Source: Amblyornis subalaris
Lineage: Eukaryota > Chordata > Aves > Passeriformes > Ptilonorhynchidae
DNA: 64,000 bases
Direction of reading: 5' to 3'
NCBI GenBank assembly: GCA_018881555.1
Contig: JACAXG010000002.1
Location: 21,775,183 to 21,839,182 of the forward strand
A program made the position numbers and the translations under genes. This document shows, piece after piece, positions 24,101 to 37,140 of the stretch. Under the pieces are notes generated by a model. That model ran no database searches. It had not been told where the DNA came from and saw nothing but the letters and a program-made list of their open reading frames with translations. Positions within the stretch are counted from its first letter, which is position 1, and every line of letters begins with the position of its first letter.

Positions 24101-27100
24101 AATATTGGATGAGTGACTCTATTTTGCTATGCATCTACCTATAAATCAGAAGTAACATCCATGATCCTCAATCGAATCAATGTTAGGCATGATTTCTGCA
24201 GAGGCAGAAACAAGTTTGTGCTGAGTATTTGAATACACGCTTGACTTTTTCTAAATGTAATAGGCAGACTTAGTAGGTGGGGCCGGGAAATGATCCAAGA
24301 CAACTCACACAGCAGGGGAAACCATTTATCTTCAGTTAACTCACTTTCACACCTATGTCTACCCCTATTATTTAGGCTCTGCTATACATAAGCAGTAAAT
24401 TGAAGATAATAGGAACCAGCAAGATTTAACCTTCCCTGGCAGAAGTCAATGGGAGTTTGTAAAACAGCTTTCCACTGCACCACCTCTTGCACTTCACCCC
24501 CTAGAGTGTGTATTTGACACACATTTGTTTTGAGGGGTTTTAAGCTGTAGAGATGTGTGAATACCAGCCATCCACTTAATCTCACCTGTCACAGATGGGT
24601 TACGAGGCAGGAGGGATCTTGGGCTCTGACCCACTAGGGCTGGCCACACTTGCAACTGTATTGAACAGACCTGAGACATGAAACAACTTCTGTAAGTAAC
24701 ATGGCACAGTGCATTTAGTCAAAACAGAAAAAAAAAACAAGAGGAGGAGAGAAATATATCCAATGGTTATGTTTAAGGGAGCAAGGAGCAAAGGAAAGAG
24801 ACACAGGACAGGAAAGGGGCAAGTGAAAAGCCATTGCTTCCTTCAGGATGCACAGCAATGTTTGCTGCGGAGGCAGGAACCAAATTCTTCTTTTTATAAT
24901 CAGCATAATCCACCAGAAATAATACATAATTCCTCGTAACTGAACGGCTGTCTCACAGATGGATGGTGTAATGTGTCCCTTGCTTCCCTCGCTTCGCCTC
25001 CCTTCCTTTCTTTCCCTCACTGGAAGTTCCTGTAATTGTCACTTTGTAATGTATATTCCAGCACATGGACATGCAGAATGAAGGCTACATGCTTATTTTG
25101 CACTATAAATGATGTGTACTGCCTTGTGTCACAAACAGTAAATCCTTTATACCGAAAGTCTGTTCATTTTCACACCATTCACTTGTTCAGTAACAGTTGT
25201 CCAGATTTTTTAATTCAGCTCCTTACACTAATCCAGCAACTGCTGATCTTAGACAGGTGCAGGGATCAAACAGGCTCAATAAACTGAAACATCTGGCCTG
25301 GAAATGATAATAGGCCCTTTTACTCTCCAAAGCATAGAAGGAATGCAAAGTTTTCAAATGTTAAATCATGCAATTAGTCCTTGTAATATTCTTTAAAAAA
25401 AAAATTGAAACAATAGTGTTTTCTATTCAGGGTTTCATTCACTCCATAGGCCCTGCTCTCCTCTCTGGCGCAGGAGATGACNGGCCAAAGGGGTCAAAAC
25501 ATCTTCTACTAATAACAAATTTAAAAAAACCCCAAACCAGACCTGCCTCACCTCCTTCACAACAGTAATGATCAGTCATGTCAAGAGGCCCATCCAAGCA
25601 ATAAGCCAAAAACTAATTTTGCAGAAATATTTGGGAAGGCCTATGCCCCAGAGAATGGAAGAATCCCTGTACAAGCCCCNTTTTGTGAAGCTGAGTGATC
25701 TCCAGCCACGTGAAGGCTGGTAAGAGAACAGAGCTAGCTGCTGACAATCACCCCATTATCTGGATGACACAGGGAGACAGTGGTCCTCACACTCCTTCCA
25801 GTGCAGAAACTATTGTCAGAGCTAGACAAAACCCTTCAAACTCTAAAAATGCCACAGGAGTTTTTCTGTTCAAGATTGTCCAGTTTTGGAGCTCTCGCCA
25901 CACTTGTGCCTGGGTTTGGTTAGGCTGAGCCTAGGGTTGAAAGGCTCATCGTGCTCTCCTCCAGGCATTGTTCCCAGCTACTACCATCCCTGACTTGTAC
26001 ATGGCTGTCTCAGTGCCCCTCAGACCAGAATCAAGACCTTCTGCAGAGAAGGAGAGCTGTCAGCAGCTTTTACAGTTATGACTAAGGGGATATTGTCTTC
26101 TGGCAGACCATGCATGGGGCCAAGTAATAGGAATGGGTATGCTCCTATGCCTGTATTAGAAAATAAGTTTCCATCTCTTGTTCAAAAAGTTCTCTGTCTT
26201 CTTGATGAAAATGCTTTGGCTTGACTAAATAAAATTCTTTTTTAAAAAGTTTCAAACAGGCCTCACCTTAACTGCTGGCACTCATTAAATCTCATGTGAA
26301 GAGTTGGTGTTTTTATCCAGCATCATTGCCAAACTACAGTCTTGGTAACTGTGCACTGACCAAATTTTCCTTTACACTTGGAGCTGAACANGGCATGCTC
26401 TCTTGAGTAAACAAGAATGTTCATCTTGGGCCAGAGAAACTTGGAAGCCAGTCCTGGGTCCCACTCCAACCTTTGCCTCAAGTTTCCTGTGAGGTCTGAA
26501 TGCTGGACTTTCAGAAGTGCTGTGAGCCTGGGTACGCTTTGTTTAACACCTTTGGGCCCAGTATTCCAAAGGTATGTTCAGTTCTTCTTACACACGGTCC
26601 AGCCATATAAACCCTTTTGACAGCTCGACTTTATTTGTGAATAGGCTTCTCTTGAAAATACTGTCTTTAGGCTGTCATGACCTCTGCTTTCAGGAAAATT
26701 TGAATTGTAATAGAAAAACAGCATTTAGGCTCTAGATTGCCTACAATGCAGATATCTTCTATAAGGCAGTGATATATAAAGGACAGATGTAATGAAAATA
26801 ATTCAAATGCTCCTCTTCATTTGTGCAGGAAGAGGTGTTGCAGTGTTCCTGCACTGCTGGCTGTGGAGGTGCAGCTTTAGATCCAGAGGCTGAATGCATC
26901 ACACAGGTCTTCATTTCACTGCATGACTTTGCTCAAAGGTCATGAGCCTTCAGCTAAAAACACCCTACATCATTGTAACGAGGATAAGCATATAGGTTTC
27001 CCTCAGTCACTGTATGTTGACAGTCTCTGACAGCTGTAGCAGATCTATGTTCTCATCCTGGAGTTGATAAAATAGACTCGTGAGCCGGGCAATGAGAAAC

Positions 27101-29862
27101 TTAGGGAAACTTCTTAGTTTTCCTGCATTCTTGCACAGGTTTTCTTTAAGGGCTCAAGGCTATGACAACAAGGATCTTTAAACACGTGCTAAGTGATCTT
27201 TAAACACATGCTGTTCACCTGTGTTAATGGCACCTGTGTGATGTAAATGAGAGAGAGAAACTAAAAACCTTAGGAGTTAAGTGAGCACCAGCCTTGAGAA
27301 GCAGTGTCCCTAGGTCAGGGTCAGGCTTAAAGTAAGCACAACAAGAGACTTTAACTCAGAGCAGGGCTTCTAAATGCTGAGTTCCACTTTCATGATGGAC
27401 CTTGGACAGTGAGGTTTACTGGGGAGAGAGATGTGCCACGTGAGAGTCTCCATGTGCTCCCAACGGCATCATCCTCACCTTGCTGCAATGGCTATGTCAG
27501 AGCCAGAACCAGCTACTGCATCTGCAGCTGAGGGAGTTTGGGTTAAACCCTAAAGGGCAAAATTGCAACAGGCATCTCTCCCACCAGACCAACAGCAGAA
27601 AATGGTAGGCAGATATCAACCAGCTTAATGCTGTACTCCCTCCTCTAGGAATCAGAGGATGTTGGACCAGAAGCTTGTGACTTTAGAAAAGAAGCTGGAC
27701 AGAGATTTCTTTGCACGGGGCAGATAGTACTCCCCTGTGTTATCTTCGCAACTCCTGGAAGCCAAGAAAATCCTTATGATTTTTTAAGGAATGATGCAAT
27801 TAAGAGAAAAATTCTGTNTTGGTACACATACAGCTGATTTCCAAAAATATTTTAACTATATAATTGCTGATTAGAATTTTAAAAGTTTCTCAGTTTGTGT
27901 TCACAATTACATTTGTAACGATTTGTTTTGGAAACACATACAGATGAAGAAGTCAGAACTGTGTATACCTTTAATTTTCTGATTTTGTGGTGTTTCAGCT
28001 TCCTGCAAGTAAGTAAGCCAAAAATTTTTAACTTGTGACAAATCTACCAGTTCATTTACTTTAGCTGCTATGGGGAAATGAAATTCCTCAACACATCCTT
28101 TGTTGGTCTCTGGGATCAGTCTGCAAATCATATGCCTACTTCAAATAGGTTAAGTGTTCAAAACCAACGACCTATGGACAAATTTAAATTCTCTGTGAAG
28201 GAAGTTGATGTCTCAGGGATGTTAGCACTGGAGATAANGTAGAACAGTATAGTCTGTGCAAAATCCAGGGAAAAGAATAATTAGTATTCAGTCATAGGTG
28301 AGAATGTAGATGCTCATCTTCTCTAATCTGGTTAATGGAAGTTGCAAGGTCAAGAAAATTTATCAAAGCTGTAGCAAAGTGTGTTCAAGCACTCTGAAGG
28401 AAGGAAGTGAGAAGTAGTCTCTAGAAAAACTTTTCCTACCAGAAAACGGAGACCAGGCCTAGTGANCATGGCTCCTAGTGGCATGTACAAGCACTTGCCC
28501 ATAATCCTCTAATTTGCCACATGAACACAGTTTATGCACTGAGGAATTACTCGACTTCACTTGACTTGTGTGGATGCAAAAAACCCACTCACCATAAATA
28601 GCAGGATTAAGGTCATATTTAGGTGTAAAATGAAACCACACCAGAGATGCTTTTTGTTAGTATAGCAAAAAGCAGCTAAATTTGAGTGCACTTCATGAAT
28701 TCAGTATTCTTTTTTGACACATTAGATACTCTGTTTTGTTTAGCCCTACCACTATGTCCTTACAAGTCTTCAGTTCACATGCCCACTTCTAGTACAGTAA
28801 ATCCATCCTATATGTCTGTTATAAATAGGGTACTGCACATACAGCAAATGCAGCCCCCACTACACACCCTTGTATGATGTCTTCAAATAGCACACATATT
28901 CTCACACTATATTTAGTGCTACATCCACGGTAACATACCACCACATCATTATATACAAAATGTCTTCATAAAAACAAACATTGGAGCAGGGAAATGGGGT
29001 TCTTCAGACGGCATTGAAGTCTGCCAAGCCACAAAGTCGAACCAAAAGTTTTATTTTATTTTACTTAGTTTAATTCCAATTACATAAAATTTTAAAGCTT
29101 TTCCTAGTTTGTGAAACTCCAAAAGGAATTCAAATGGCAACAATTCTTTGCTGATATCCAGAAAGTGCTTCTACATTTGAATCTAGCAACATGAATGAGC
29201 TGTTCAGATAATTTTTATTGATACATATTGCCTTCTGGTTTGAACTTTGGAGTGTAGGGATCAACATACTGGGAACTTGCACAACTAGTAAAGATGGAGC
29301 AGTCAATAAAAATGGAGTAGTAACCTCCTTCCAACCCCCGAGTAAGAAATCTGGACCAGGATGCTGCCGTTACATATTGCATCAACATAAAATAAGCATT
29401 GAAAAAGACATGAGCATGAGAAGAGGTACAGCAATACAATGCTGGCTGACACAGCAGCATTTGACTGAGCACACCAGCTATTTGTCATCTTTCTTTTTTT
29501 TCTTGTTGTAGGTATCACAAAGGAATCTTAAGAAGGGTCTCAGGGAGGATAATAACATGGGTACGTAGAGGCTTTCCTAACATGGATAACTGTGTGGTCG
29601 AAAGCATTTTGAAATTGAGCATATGATGGCAGTAGGGCACAACTGGACAAGAAAGTTCATATTTTGAGAGTGATTAAGAATGGTTGAGGCAGGACAAAAC
29701 AGCCCAGGAAGGGCTCTGAGTTTGAAGCATTTAATGCAGCAGAAAACACGGGGAATTGGTAGAGGTTGCACAGGGAAGTGCTATCGAGAGNACTTGACGT
29801 GATAAGAATATGGTCATTACAGCAGCACTGATGAGACAGGATGGTGTTTCTTCAAGACCAGG
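21181..29862. other. Unique non-coding DNA, no gene recognised
   Basis: No exon, RNA gene or transposon could be supported in this 8.7-kb stretch. A run of about 14 T lies at 21846-21859. An 18-base imperfect duplication (27173-27190 and 27195-27212) shares GATCTTTAAACAC. Single Ns are scattered through it, for example at 21913, 22432, 23864, 25482, 25680, 26391, 27817, 28239, 28466 and 29791. Open frames are all about 100 codons or less and carry no recognisable domain. Confidence 0.55.
27173..27212. repeat. 18-base direct repeat
   Basis: GATCTTTAAACAC(G/A)TGCT occurs twice, at 27173-27190 and 27195-27212, with one mismatch and a 4-base spacer. It is consistent with a local tandem duplication. 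Confidence 0.85.
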
Positions 29863-30286
29863 TGTCCTGGTTCGTCCAGGACAGGGTTCANTTTTTGCAG
29901 TAGCCAGGAGGGGGCATGGCCAGGACCCCGAGGTTACTCTATACCGCATCATGTCATTTTCAGGGGATTGGAGAAGGTCTCCCTTCAGAGTCGCATAGCA
30001 TGGCAGAGTCGGGTGTTGCCGGGTGTTTTCCGAGGCATGTGAATGAATCACTCACTTTTCTGTCTTAAACACTCTGTCATTAGTATTGTTGCTGTTACTG
30101 TTCGTCTTCTTGTTTATTTGCTGTTTCCAGTAAATCCTTATCTCAGCCCCTGATCTTTACCNTTTGTGGCTCCAATTCTCGTCTCCAGCCCGCCCGCAAG
30201 GGGAGGGGGGAATGAGTGAGCGGTGCCCGGTCTGGAGTGGTTCGGTGGAACACTGCACTGGGGAATACCCTTCCTAAACCATGACA
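29863..30286 (+). mobile_element. Solo LTR of an avian endogenous retrovirus
   Basis: This 424-bp segment begins TGTCCTGGTT and ends AACCATGACA; the ends are imperfect inverted repeats (9 of 10 positions). The interior has features I associate with avian endogenous retrovirus LTRs: 'gtagccaggagggggcatgg' near the start, an AGTAAA polyadenylation-like hexamer at 30129-30134 followed by 'tccttatctcag', and a 'cccgcaaggggagggggga' stretch near the end. CCAGG precedes it (29858-29862) and CCATG follows (30287-30291), a 5-bp target duplication with one mismatch. No gag, pol or env sequence or second LTR adjoins, so recombination between LTRs probably removed the interior. Ns at 29891 and 30162 fall inside. 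The exact family is not assigned. Confidence 0.85.
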
Positions 30287-33200
30287 CCATGTAAGACAAT
30301 TTTCCAGTTACGAAAGTTGTATTGTGAACAGGAAAGGCTACATTTTTGATGAACTGTACAGAAAAATGTCATCAGCTAAGGTATCCCTCTGTAGCACCTT
30401 AACCCAGCTGAAGTCCGGATACTTTCTCCCCACATATTGACACTACAGTCCATGAAACCTCACAGTAAGGGTTTTTGGGGAACCAACACAGCTGAAAACC
30501 AAATCTTCCACACCCATCAGTTTTGTCTTGAAGCAGCATGACTCACTGAAGTGCCTGACACACTTACACCAGCACAAAGAGCATAAGAGAGGGAGGAAGA
30601 ACATGGGACTAGCATCAGGGTGGGCACAGTAGCTATCAGGAGACTCAGGGTACATACACTGTCTTGCATTCACTCCTCTGCCAAAAGCTGGGAGAAGTGT
30701 AAGGCTGAGAACGGTACTGACCACAGGACAATATGTTGGTACAGCGTTAGAAAAAGGTATAGAAAGTGAAAATGAAGAGTCCTTTTTTAGCTAGATAAAT
30801 CCTGAAATGGTGACCAACATAGGAGAGAGAAGATGAGATTTGAACCTGGGCAGGAAGAGACAGGTTAGGAATTAAAAGGTATATCTGTATGTTATTGTTT
30901 AAGATGTCACTGCCCTGAAAGCAACACTTAGCTCCTACCTGCAGTCCTCTGTTTTATAGCCATAATATTACCTTACCTCATCCCATTAGTAATGTTTTCT
31001 TAAAAGCCTATTGCAGAGAATCAGTTGAAAGTCCCAAATTTCCTGTTATGATTGCTGTCATTTCTTCTCTTTGTTTTTTACAAGAAGTTTGTTTTTAAAA
31101 ATGTTTTCAGCTGCTCCAAAAACAACTTAAACTGGGCTTAAACTCATTCCTTCTGGTAGTTAATTCCACTCAGAGATTTCATCCAGTCAAGCTTTTTCCT
31201 TAGCTACAAGGAGTTTTATTGGGCACCATTAGCTTTGTTGGCTCAAAAGAAACTCTGCTTCAGCTGAGATGGTTTCTAAAATACTCAAAAGATTTTTCAT
31301 GGAGGCTGAGATGAGAGCTTTAAATTTGCCTCAGAAACAAGGAAGCAAGTAGTTCTGTAGAACACACACACACACTGGTCCCACTAAGAAGCCCAGCTGC
31401 TGGCTGCTGTGCAGATCATTACTTTGAAAAAATCTCGAGTAACTCTCAAAGTAACCCCCCAAAACTAAAAGTAAGTAAAGAAAAAATTAGATAATAAAAG
31501 CAGGAAGAAGTGTAGTGAGCAAACATGAGGAATGCTGTCTCATATAGTGCAAGACTGAATCATGATAAATAGCTCCCATAAATTAGTTTAAATTAAGATA
31601 ATTGCAATTGCATGGGCCTCAAGATGTTCTTTTCCCATCATGACTGAAGAAGTTTTCACAATGCTAAATTAAAAGCAAGCAAAGAAAACAAAGGCTTTGT
31701 AAGTGAAATACTGGAATTCTACTAACCTTTTGTCTTAGAAGAGACACCCACTACAAACCTCTGACAGAGACTTGTGCTGCCCTGCCAAAACACTTCTCAG
31801 CCAATTGTCCACAACATAACCCACATGCTCAGAGCTGGGCACCACACCTCTGCAGAGGACAGCAAAGCAGCCCAGATAAAACCAGTATCAACCTATTCTG
31901 AGGNAAAAATCTTCTCTCACATTCATCTTCTGACCTAGACCTGGCAGCTGCATCAGTGACTTCAGCCCAGGTGGTGACTTCAGCCAAGCGGGTCCAGAAC
32001 ACAAAGCTGGTCTTGTGCAGCTAAAGAAGATAACAGAGGAAAGCTCAACTGCTGGTCCCTGTATCAGTCTATATGTAGCACAAATCACACTGCTAAGGTC
32101 TTATTTNGGTTTTCTGTAGACCAGCTGCACTAATCTTAAGATGTTATTGCACCCCTGATAATTAGTTGCCATGTCCACTGCTGAACATGTCTTGTAAAAA
32201 ATCTGTCCTCTGCTTCAGGTCAAATTCAGCACATTCAGTTAGGATGTAATTAGCTCTCACTGGCATCCTTCTTTGCAGGCAGAAGCTTAGCATGCATGTG
32301 GTTTGCAAACAATTTGGAAAGGGCTGTGATTTAAATAAAAAATAAAAAATCATGTCTAATAGGAGAAGTGCTGTAAGAATACTGAGAATTTCACAGCATT
32401 TTTCAGTTAGATCTGACTGCATTTTACAGACTGAACTATATCAGCTTCTTCCATAAGTGTATATTGTCAGACATCAGTACCCTGCTTCATAGGCTATCCT
32501 TGATCCAAAAAAGCAGTCTGATTCATAACACATTTTCAGAACAAAGAAACAGATTTGTTTATCAAAAACTGTCCTTCAAAACTTCACTCAGTCTATTTAT
32601 AGGTCAAGGAAAATTCACTATAACCAACCCATTCATACTGTGGAATAAATTCTGAGATTGTTTCTTGTGCCCTCTGGAAAGTCTTCTTATGTACATGCNG
32701 GGAGATTGAAAGTAAAAACTGAGCAGACTTCAGTAGCTGAAATCATGTCAAGAAGCTGGTCCATTCACTTTAGTATCTGTAATCAATTTCTCCGAACAAA
32801 ATGTAGTATGGGCGTCAAAGTTGTAAACTTGTACTCAAATCTCAGACTTTAAATGCAGGACTATCTGGCCACTAGATCTCATGCATTTCAAGGGCATAAT
32901 GTGACTTCTCTCCACTTTTAGATCCCAGTGGACTGGATTATGAACCAGCTGTGCCTGGCAAACAAGGACCTGGAGCAAGAAAAGTGGCCTCAGCATCACC
33001 CCCCAGCTGCAGAAAGCACATGTAAGAGCATGTGCAGAGAGGGGCTTCTGAGAGTCTCATGTTCAGCTGCAGCAATTCCTCACAGCCTCTCTCTTGTGCA
33101 TGTGCGCGTGAACCTTATTCCAGGATAGCAAAAAGNCTTTGCAGTCTGATAATATTGAATCTCTTAGCTAACAATGTCTAGATAGAGGTGGCACATGAAT

Positions 33201-35309
33201 CTGGCCTGTCCTAGGGGTATCCAAGATTGCTACGTGGGGCTATCAGATTAAATACAGGATCAAGGCTGAGGACTTCCCAGGGTNAAGGATCCTTGAGCCT
33301 CTTGTTCCNGTCCCTGAGCATATAGGATACTGACCCAGAACCTCATCCTAAGCAACTCTTGGCAAAAATATTTTCTCTGGTTAAAAATTCAAATTCAGAC
33401 CGTTTTGTCACTTTTCTCTCTTTTCCTTTTTTTTTTTAACCTGAACACAGGCTGGGTGGGGAAGGAGAACTATCAGTGCCATGTGGAGAGACAGGCTGTA
33501 GTATCATCCTGGTGCAGACATCAGAACATCCAGCCAAGAGAAGCAACATTTTATCAAACCAAACTTTATCATCTTGGCAGCTAAACATTTTATTCCAAGA
33601 CTGAATCTAAAAGAGAAAAGTTTTGTTTTGTACTGGCTATTGCTATTCAGTGGGCCAGCATTCTCAAAGTAACTAATAATTGGGCTTCTTTAATCTCAGG
33701 CCTCCAAATCAACCCCTGGAATCCTTCTTAGGGCTTTTCTTGGCATGGACACATGGGGTTTTTGCTTCTTGACCATGATACAAGCCACAAAGTAGAGGGA
33801 TGCTTTGTGCTCTATGATTTTGGGACCAAAGGGATGCATTCAGACTGTCTGTTATGGTATTCAGGTTCAAAAGAACTATTTCAGCTGCCAACTGTCTAAA
33901 GATGCCAGATGCTGGATGAAGAAAGAAGTAAACATCATACATGACTTACCTACACAGATATATGCCCATCAGGTACAACTTCAATCTCTTGCCACTAGGA
34001 ACTGTGTCAGGCAGCCCAGAGTGCTGAGTTGTCTGCACATATGGTTGTCTCTTCTTGACTGCAGGCACACCTCTGGCCATTGCAATCTCTGTGTTAGGAT
34101 GTCTGTGGACAGCTACAGCAATTTTGGTACAGCCACCCCACATCTCTATCCCCCAGTTGCCCCATCCNCAAAACTCAAGCCAAATCTACTTGCAAATGTA
34201 AGACGTGATTAATTAAAGACAAAAAGTATTATAGATCTTCGGACAGAAGGAGCTGAGGGAGTCCAACAGGATCATTATTATTACCACAAAGTCAACATCA
34301 CATATTCAGTGATGAAAGCCTCTCCGAGGAGTATTGCAAACCTATTGTTGGAATTAACACTCCCGCTCAAATTTGATAGTACCCTTTGTAGAGGATTTTC
34401 ATTTGTATTCACAGAAAAACATAAATAAGTGCTCAGGCTGGCCAATCTATTTCCTCTGTAACTGGCAGCATTCACAATCACTTTATTGTATGAAATAATG
34501 TCTTGGTTTTTCCTCCCTCTATCCTGCTTGTGCCTGACCTTCCATTAAAAGTTGCTTGGAAACTGCTTAGAGAATAGTCAGTGGTGNTTCTTATTGATAT
34601 CTTCCTTTTGTGATTTCTTTGCTATTCTATCTTTTTGTATTCCTTCCNTGAAGCTTTTTATGTTAGATGAAGATGAAAAGAAACCAGAGAATCAAAGCCT
34701 AATATTTTTCTTTTTAAAAGGAACAGGAAAACCACCCTCCCTGTATACACTGACATGTTAAAGAAGAAAGAAATGCTTTTCTAATAAATGCTCCAGCCGG
34801 TCTTTAACACACATGTTATTATCAAGTGGTTTACACATTTTTTGTAGCATCTTGGTAATTAGAAACAGGACATATAAAGTACATTTTGTCCCCAAATACA
34901 CCTTGCAATTGCCACTGTATAGAAGTGACGGAAAGTGGGCACCACTATGACAACCATTTTACCAGGGTGGCTTTGTCAGGGTAGTTAGAGCTGTCTCCTA
35001 AAAGGAGGCTGGAGAAGAAGTGGCTCAGAGGATTAGCCACTGGACAGCAGTGATCATGGTGGATAGTAGGNATTTAAGCAGCAGGCCGACAGAAGGAATT
35101 ATTCCCTTCTCCTCTGCTCGTGTGAGCGTATGTACGGAATTGTCAGAGACCTCCTCAGGGACTGGGAGCAGCGAGGGCCCTCCTAGGGTGACNGGGCAGG
35201 ACCTGGCAGCCAGAGCTGTTCCACCACCCCAGCCAGGACCAGGGCAGCCTGGGAGCAGTTGGATATGGTCAGTCTGCAAATAGTCCAGCAAAAGACTGGC
35301 AGAACGGTG
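30287..35309. other. Unique non-coding DNA, no gene recognised
   Basis: No exon or transposon could be supported. Small features are a (CA)n run of about 14 bases near 31361-31374 and an imperfect 18-base tandem duplication of TGACTTCAGCC near 31957-31986. Single Ns are frequent: 31904, 32107, 32699, 33136, 33284, 33309, 34168, 34587, 34648, 35071 and 35193. Confidence 0.55.
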
Positions 35310-35625
35310 AGGTGTATGGAGCATCCAAGATAAAAGGAAAAACTGAGGGAGATGTGTTTTTCTGGCCTGGAGAAGACAAAGCAAGAAGGTGAATCTAACA
35401 GCAGACTTCTAGCAGTGTATCTGCAAGGGGTTGTGGAGATGATAGAGGCAGAGATGGAAATGAAAGGACAAGAGGCAGCAGTCACAACTTGCAGCAACAG
35501 AACTGGTGACTGGACACGAGGAAAATCTTTTATAACAAGCACTGACACACTTCTCCAGAAAAGCTGGTGAATTGCCATCCTTGAAAATTTGGCTTGATAA
35601 AGCTTGGGAAAGCTCTCCACACATG
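35310..35625 (+). mobile_element. Very old, degraded CR1 LINE
   Basis: The order of eroded CR1 phrases is recognisable: 'actgagggagatgtgttttt', 'ctggcctggagaaga', 'gcagcagtcacaacttgca', 'aggaaaatctttt', 'cttctccagaaaagctggtg', 'ccatccttgaaaatttggc' and 'ttgataaagc'. These match, in order, the ORF2 C-terminus region of CR1 leading toward the 3' untranslated region. The tail with ATTCTRTG octamers is missing. Divergence is much greater than in the 17.6- or 62-kb copies, so this is an older insertion. The 151-codon minus-strand frame over it is a chance frame. Alignment to a CR1 library would settle the call. Confidence 0.62.
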
Positions 35626-37029
35626 TGTTCAGTGACAAATCTTGAGNGTCATTTCAGAAGAAGTGATTTTATTGCATAGCAATGTATTTCACTGTGCTTT
35701 GCATGAACTTTCAGCTTTTGCTGAAATGCTTGCTCATGCTTGCTCAATACTTCTATACTAGGACACAAAAGTGTCTCCATACAGGCCTGAAAATAGGTCT
35801 AAATAGTTCCAGGTCTAAATAGTCACTTAGCTAAATAGTTAGTAATGTAAACTACAGGTCTAGATAGTTTTTCTCGCATAAATGTTTTGTCTTTATTCAC
35901 ACTGAACTACATCACTGCACAAATGCAGGTTGGTGTTAGCGTTTGTGACTGCCACGGGCAAGTAGCATGGCACTGGAAAGACGACACAGTAAAGCCTGAA
36001 TCTGACTTTATTAAAATCCATGGCAAAACTCCACTTTTTTGTCTTAACAACATTTCTGCCCTTGTTCACAAACTTCCCTGTATAACTGCTACTACAAAAG
36101 ATAAGCCAAATAAAAATACTCAGACTTTATAAATTAAGAGGAAGTACTTATTCTTGAAGCTCTGTTCCAGTTTTCTCTGTGAAGAATGATAATATACCAG
36201 GTTAGCAAAGTATTCTTCAAAATCATTGGATTTTAAAATGTTATTTATCATGTTCATATTTCCTTATTTCCCTCATTTGCAAGGGGAAGTGCAAAATATG
36301 AAATATTTGTAAATAAGTCTAATTTTTTTTGCATACTTGTACTTCTTGGAACCACAGATACTGCTTTCTTGAAGATTTCTGACCACTATACACATTTCAA
36401 TATGATTTAGCATGTAGAAATAAGACTATAAACTTGACCATGAAGCAGTCCTTCTGTGAAGGAGTCTGCAAATACCACCGCAATCTATATATAACTGAAG
36501 TCAGAAAAGGTTTTGCTTCTTTTTCCCAAGTTTAACTCATTGAATCCTTTTTTAAGGCTCCTGAGCATGGTTCTTTGTTGACAGCAGTCTGATCAGCTTG
36601 CAAATAAAAGGTTACATCACTTCACAGATGTCAACATACAGCTCTTATCTGTTTTGATCTGGAAATTCCAGGAAATTATGGAGTTCTCCGTGTGCCCTTC
36701 CAGAGNACTATCTTTCAGGACAATCTGTAANATGGTGGTTGGGGTCAGATCTACACATATTAAAATGTTTATTTCCCAGGAGAGAAATATTCCAGCTCCC
36801 TGACCCTGGAAAAATTGTATTTTATTTTCTAAGTTTCTCTAGTTTTGCTCTCTTCTATTATCCTCAGATCTCCATATAGCTGGCTGGGGTTACCTGATAA
36901 TTACTTTAATAAATGGGCACATTGCTGTCAGAAGTTCTTCTCAAAACCACAGTCCAGCTCTGACTTGTATCTGAAGATGGGTTTTTACTCACAAAGTATT
37001 GCAGGGATACTGTTCTGAAAAAACAGGCA
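35626..37029. other. Unique non-coding DNA with a small degenerate repeat
   Basis: No gene was recognised. Four copies of a GGTCTAAATAGT-like unit lie at about 35797-35869. Ns occur at 35646, 36706 and 36731. Confidence 0.55.
35797..35869. repeat. Degenerate GGTCTAAATAGT repeat cluster
   Basis: Four related copies occur in about 73 bases: GGTCTAAATAGTT, GGTCTAAATAGTC, GCTAAATAGTT and GGTCTAGATAGTT. Spacing is irregular. It looks like a decayed short tandem array. Confidence 0.75.
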
Positions 37030-37140
37030 GGAATCACAGAATATTCTGAGTTGGAAGAGACCCACAAGGATTATCGAGTCCAACTCTTCCGTGAATGGCC
37101 TGTACAGGGATTGAACGCATCACCTTGACCTTATTTGATG
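37030..37140 (-). mobile_element. CR1 LINE 3' end, minus strand
   Basis: The block starts 'atcacagaatattctgagtt', which is the reverse complement of a CR1 tail, and continues with 'ggaagagacccacaagga' and 'cgagtccaactcttcc', then 'gggattgaacgcatcacctt'. This matches the 3' untranslated region of a CR1 lying on the minus strand. It is the only CR1 in the window seen in that orientation. Only about 0.1 kb remains. Confidence 0.82.

Noticed and set aside
35183..35638. 151-codon minus-strand open frame
   Set aside because: It overlaps an old plus-strand CR1, contains an N-derived unknown residue and has no domain.
37090..37140. tRNA-like wording in the minus-strand CR1 piece (GGGATTGAACGC resembles a T-arm region)
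   Set aside because: No cloverleaf or second box is present, and the flanks match a CR1 3' untranslated region.
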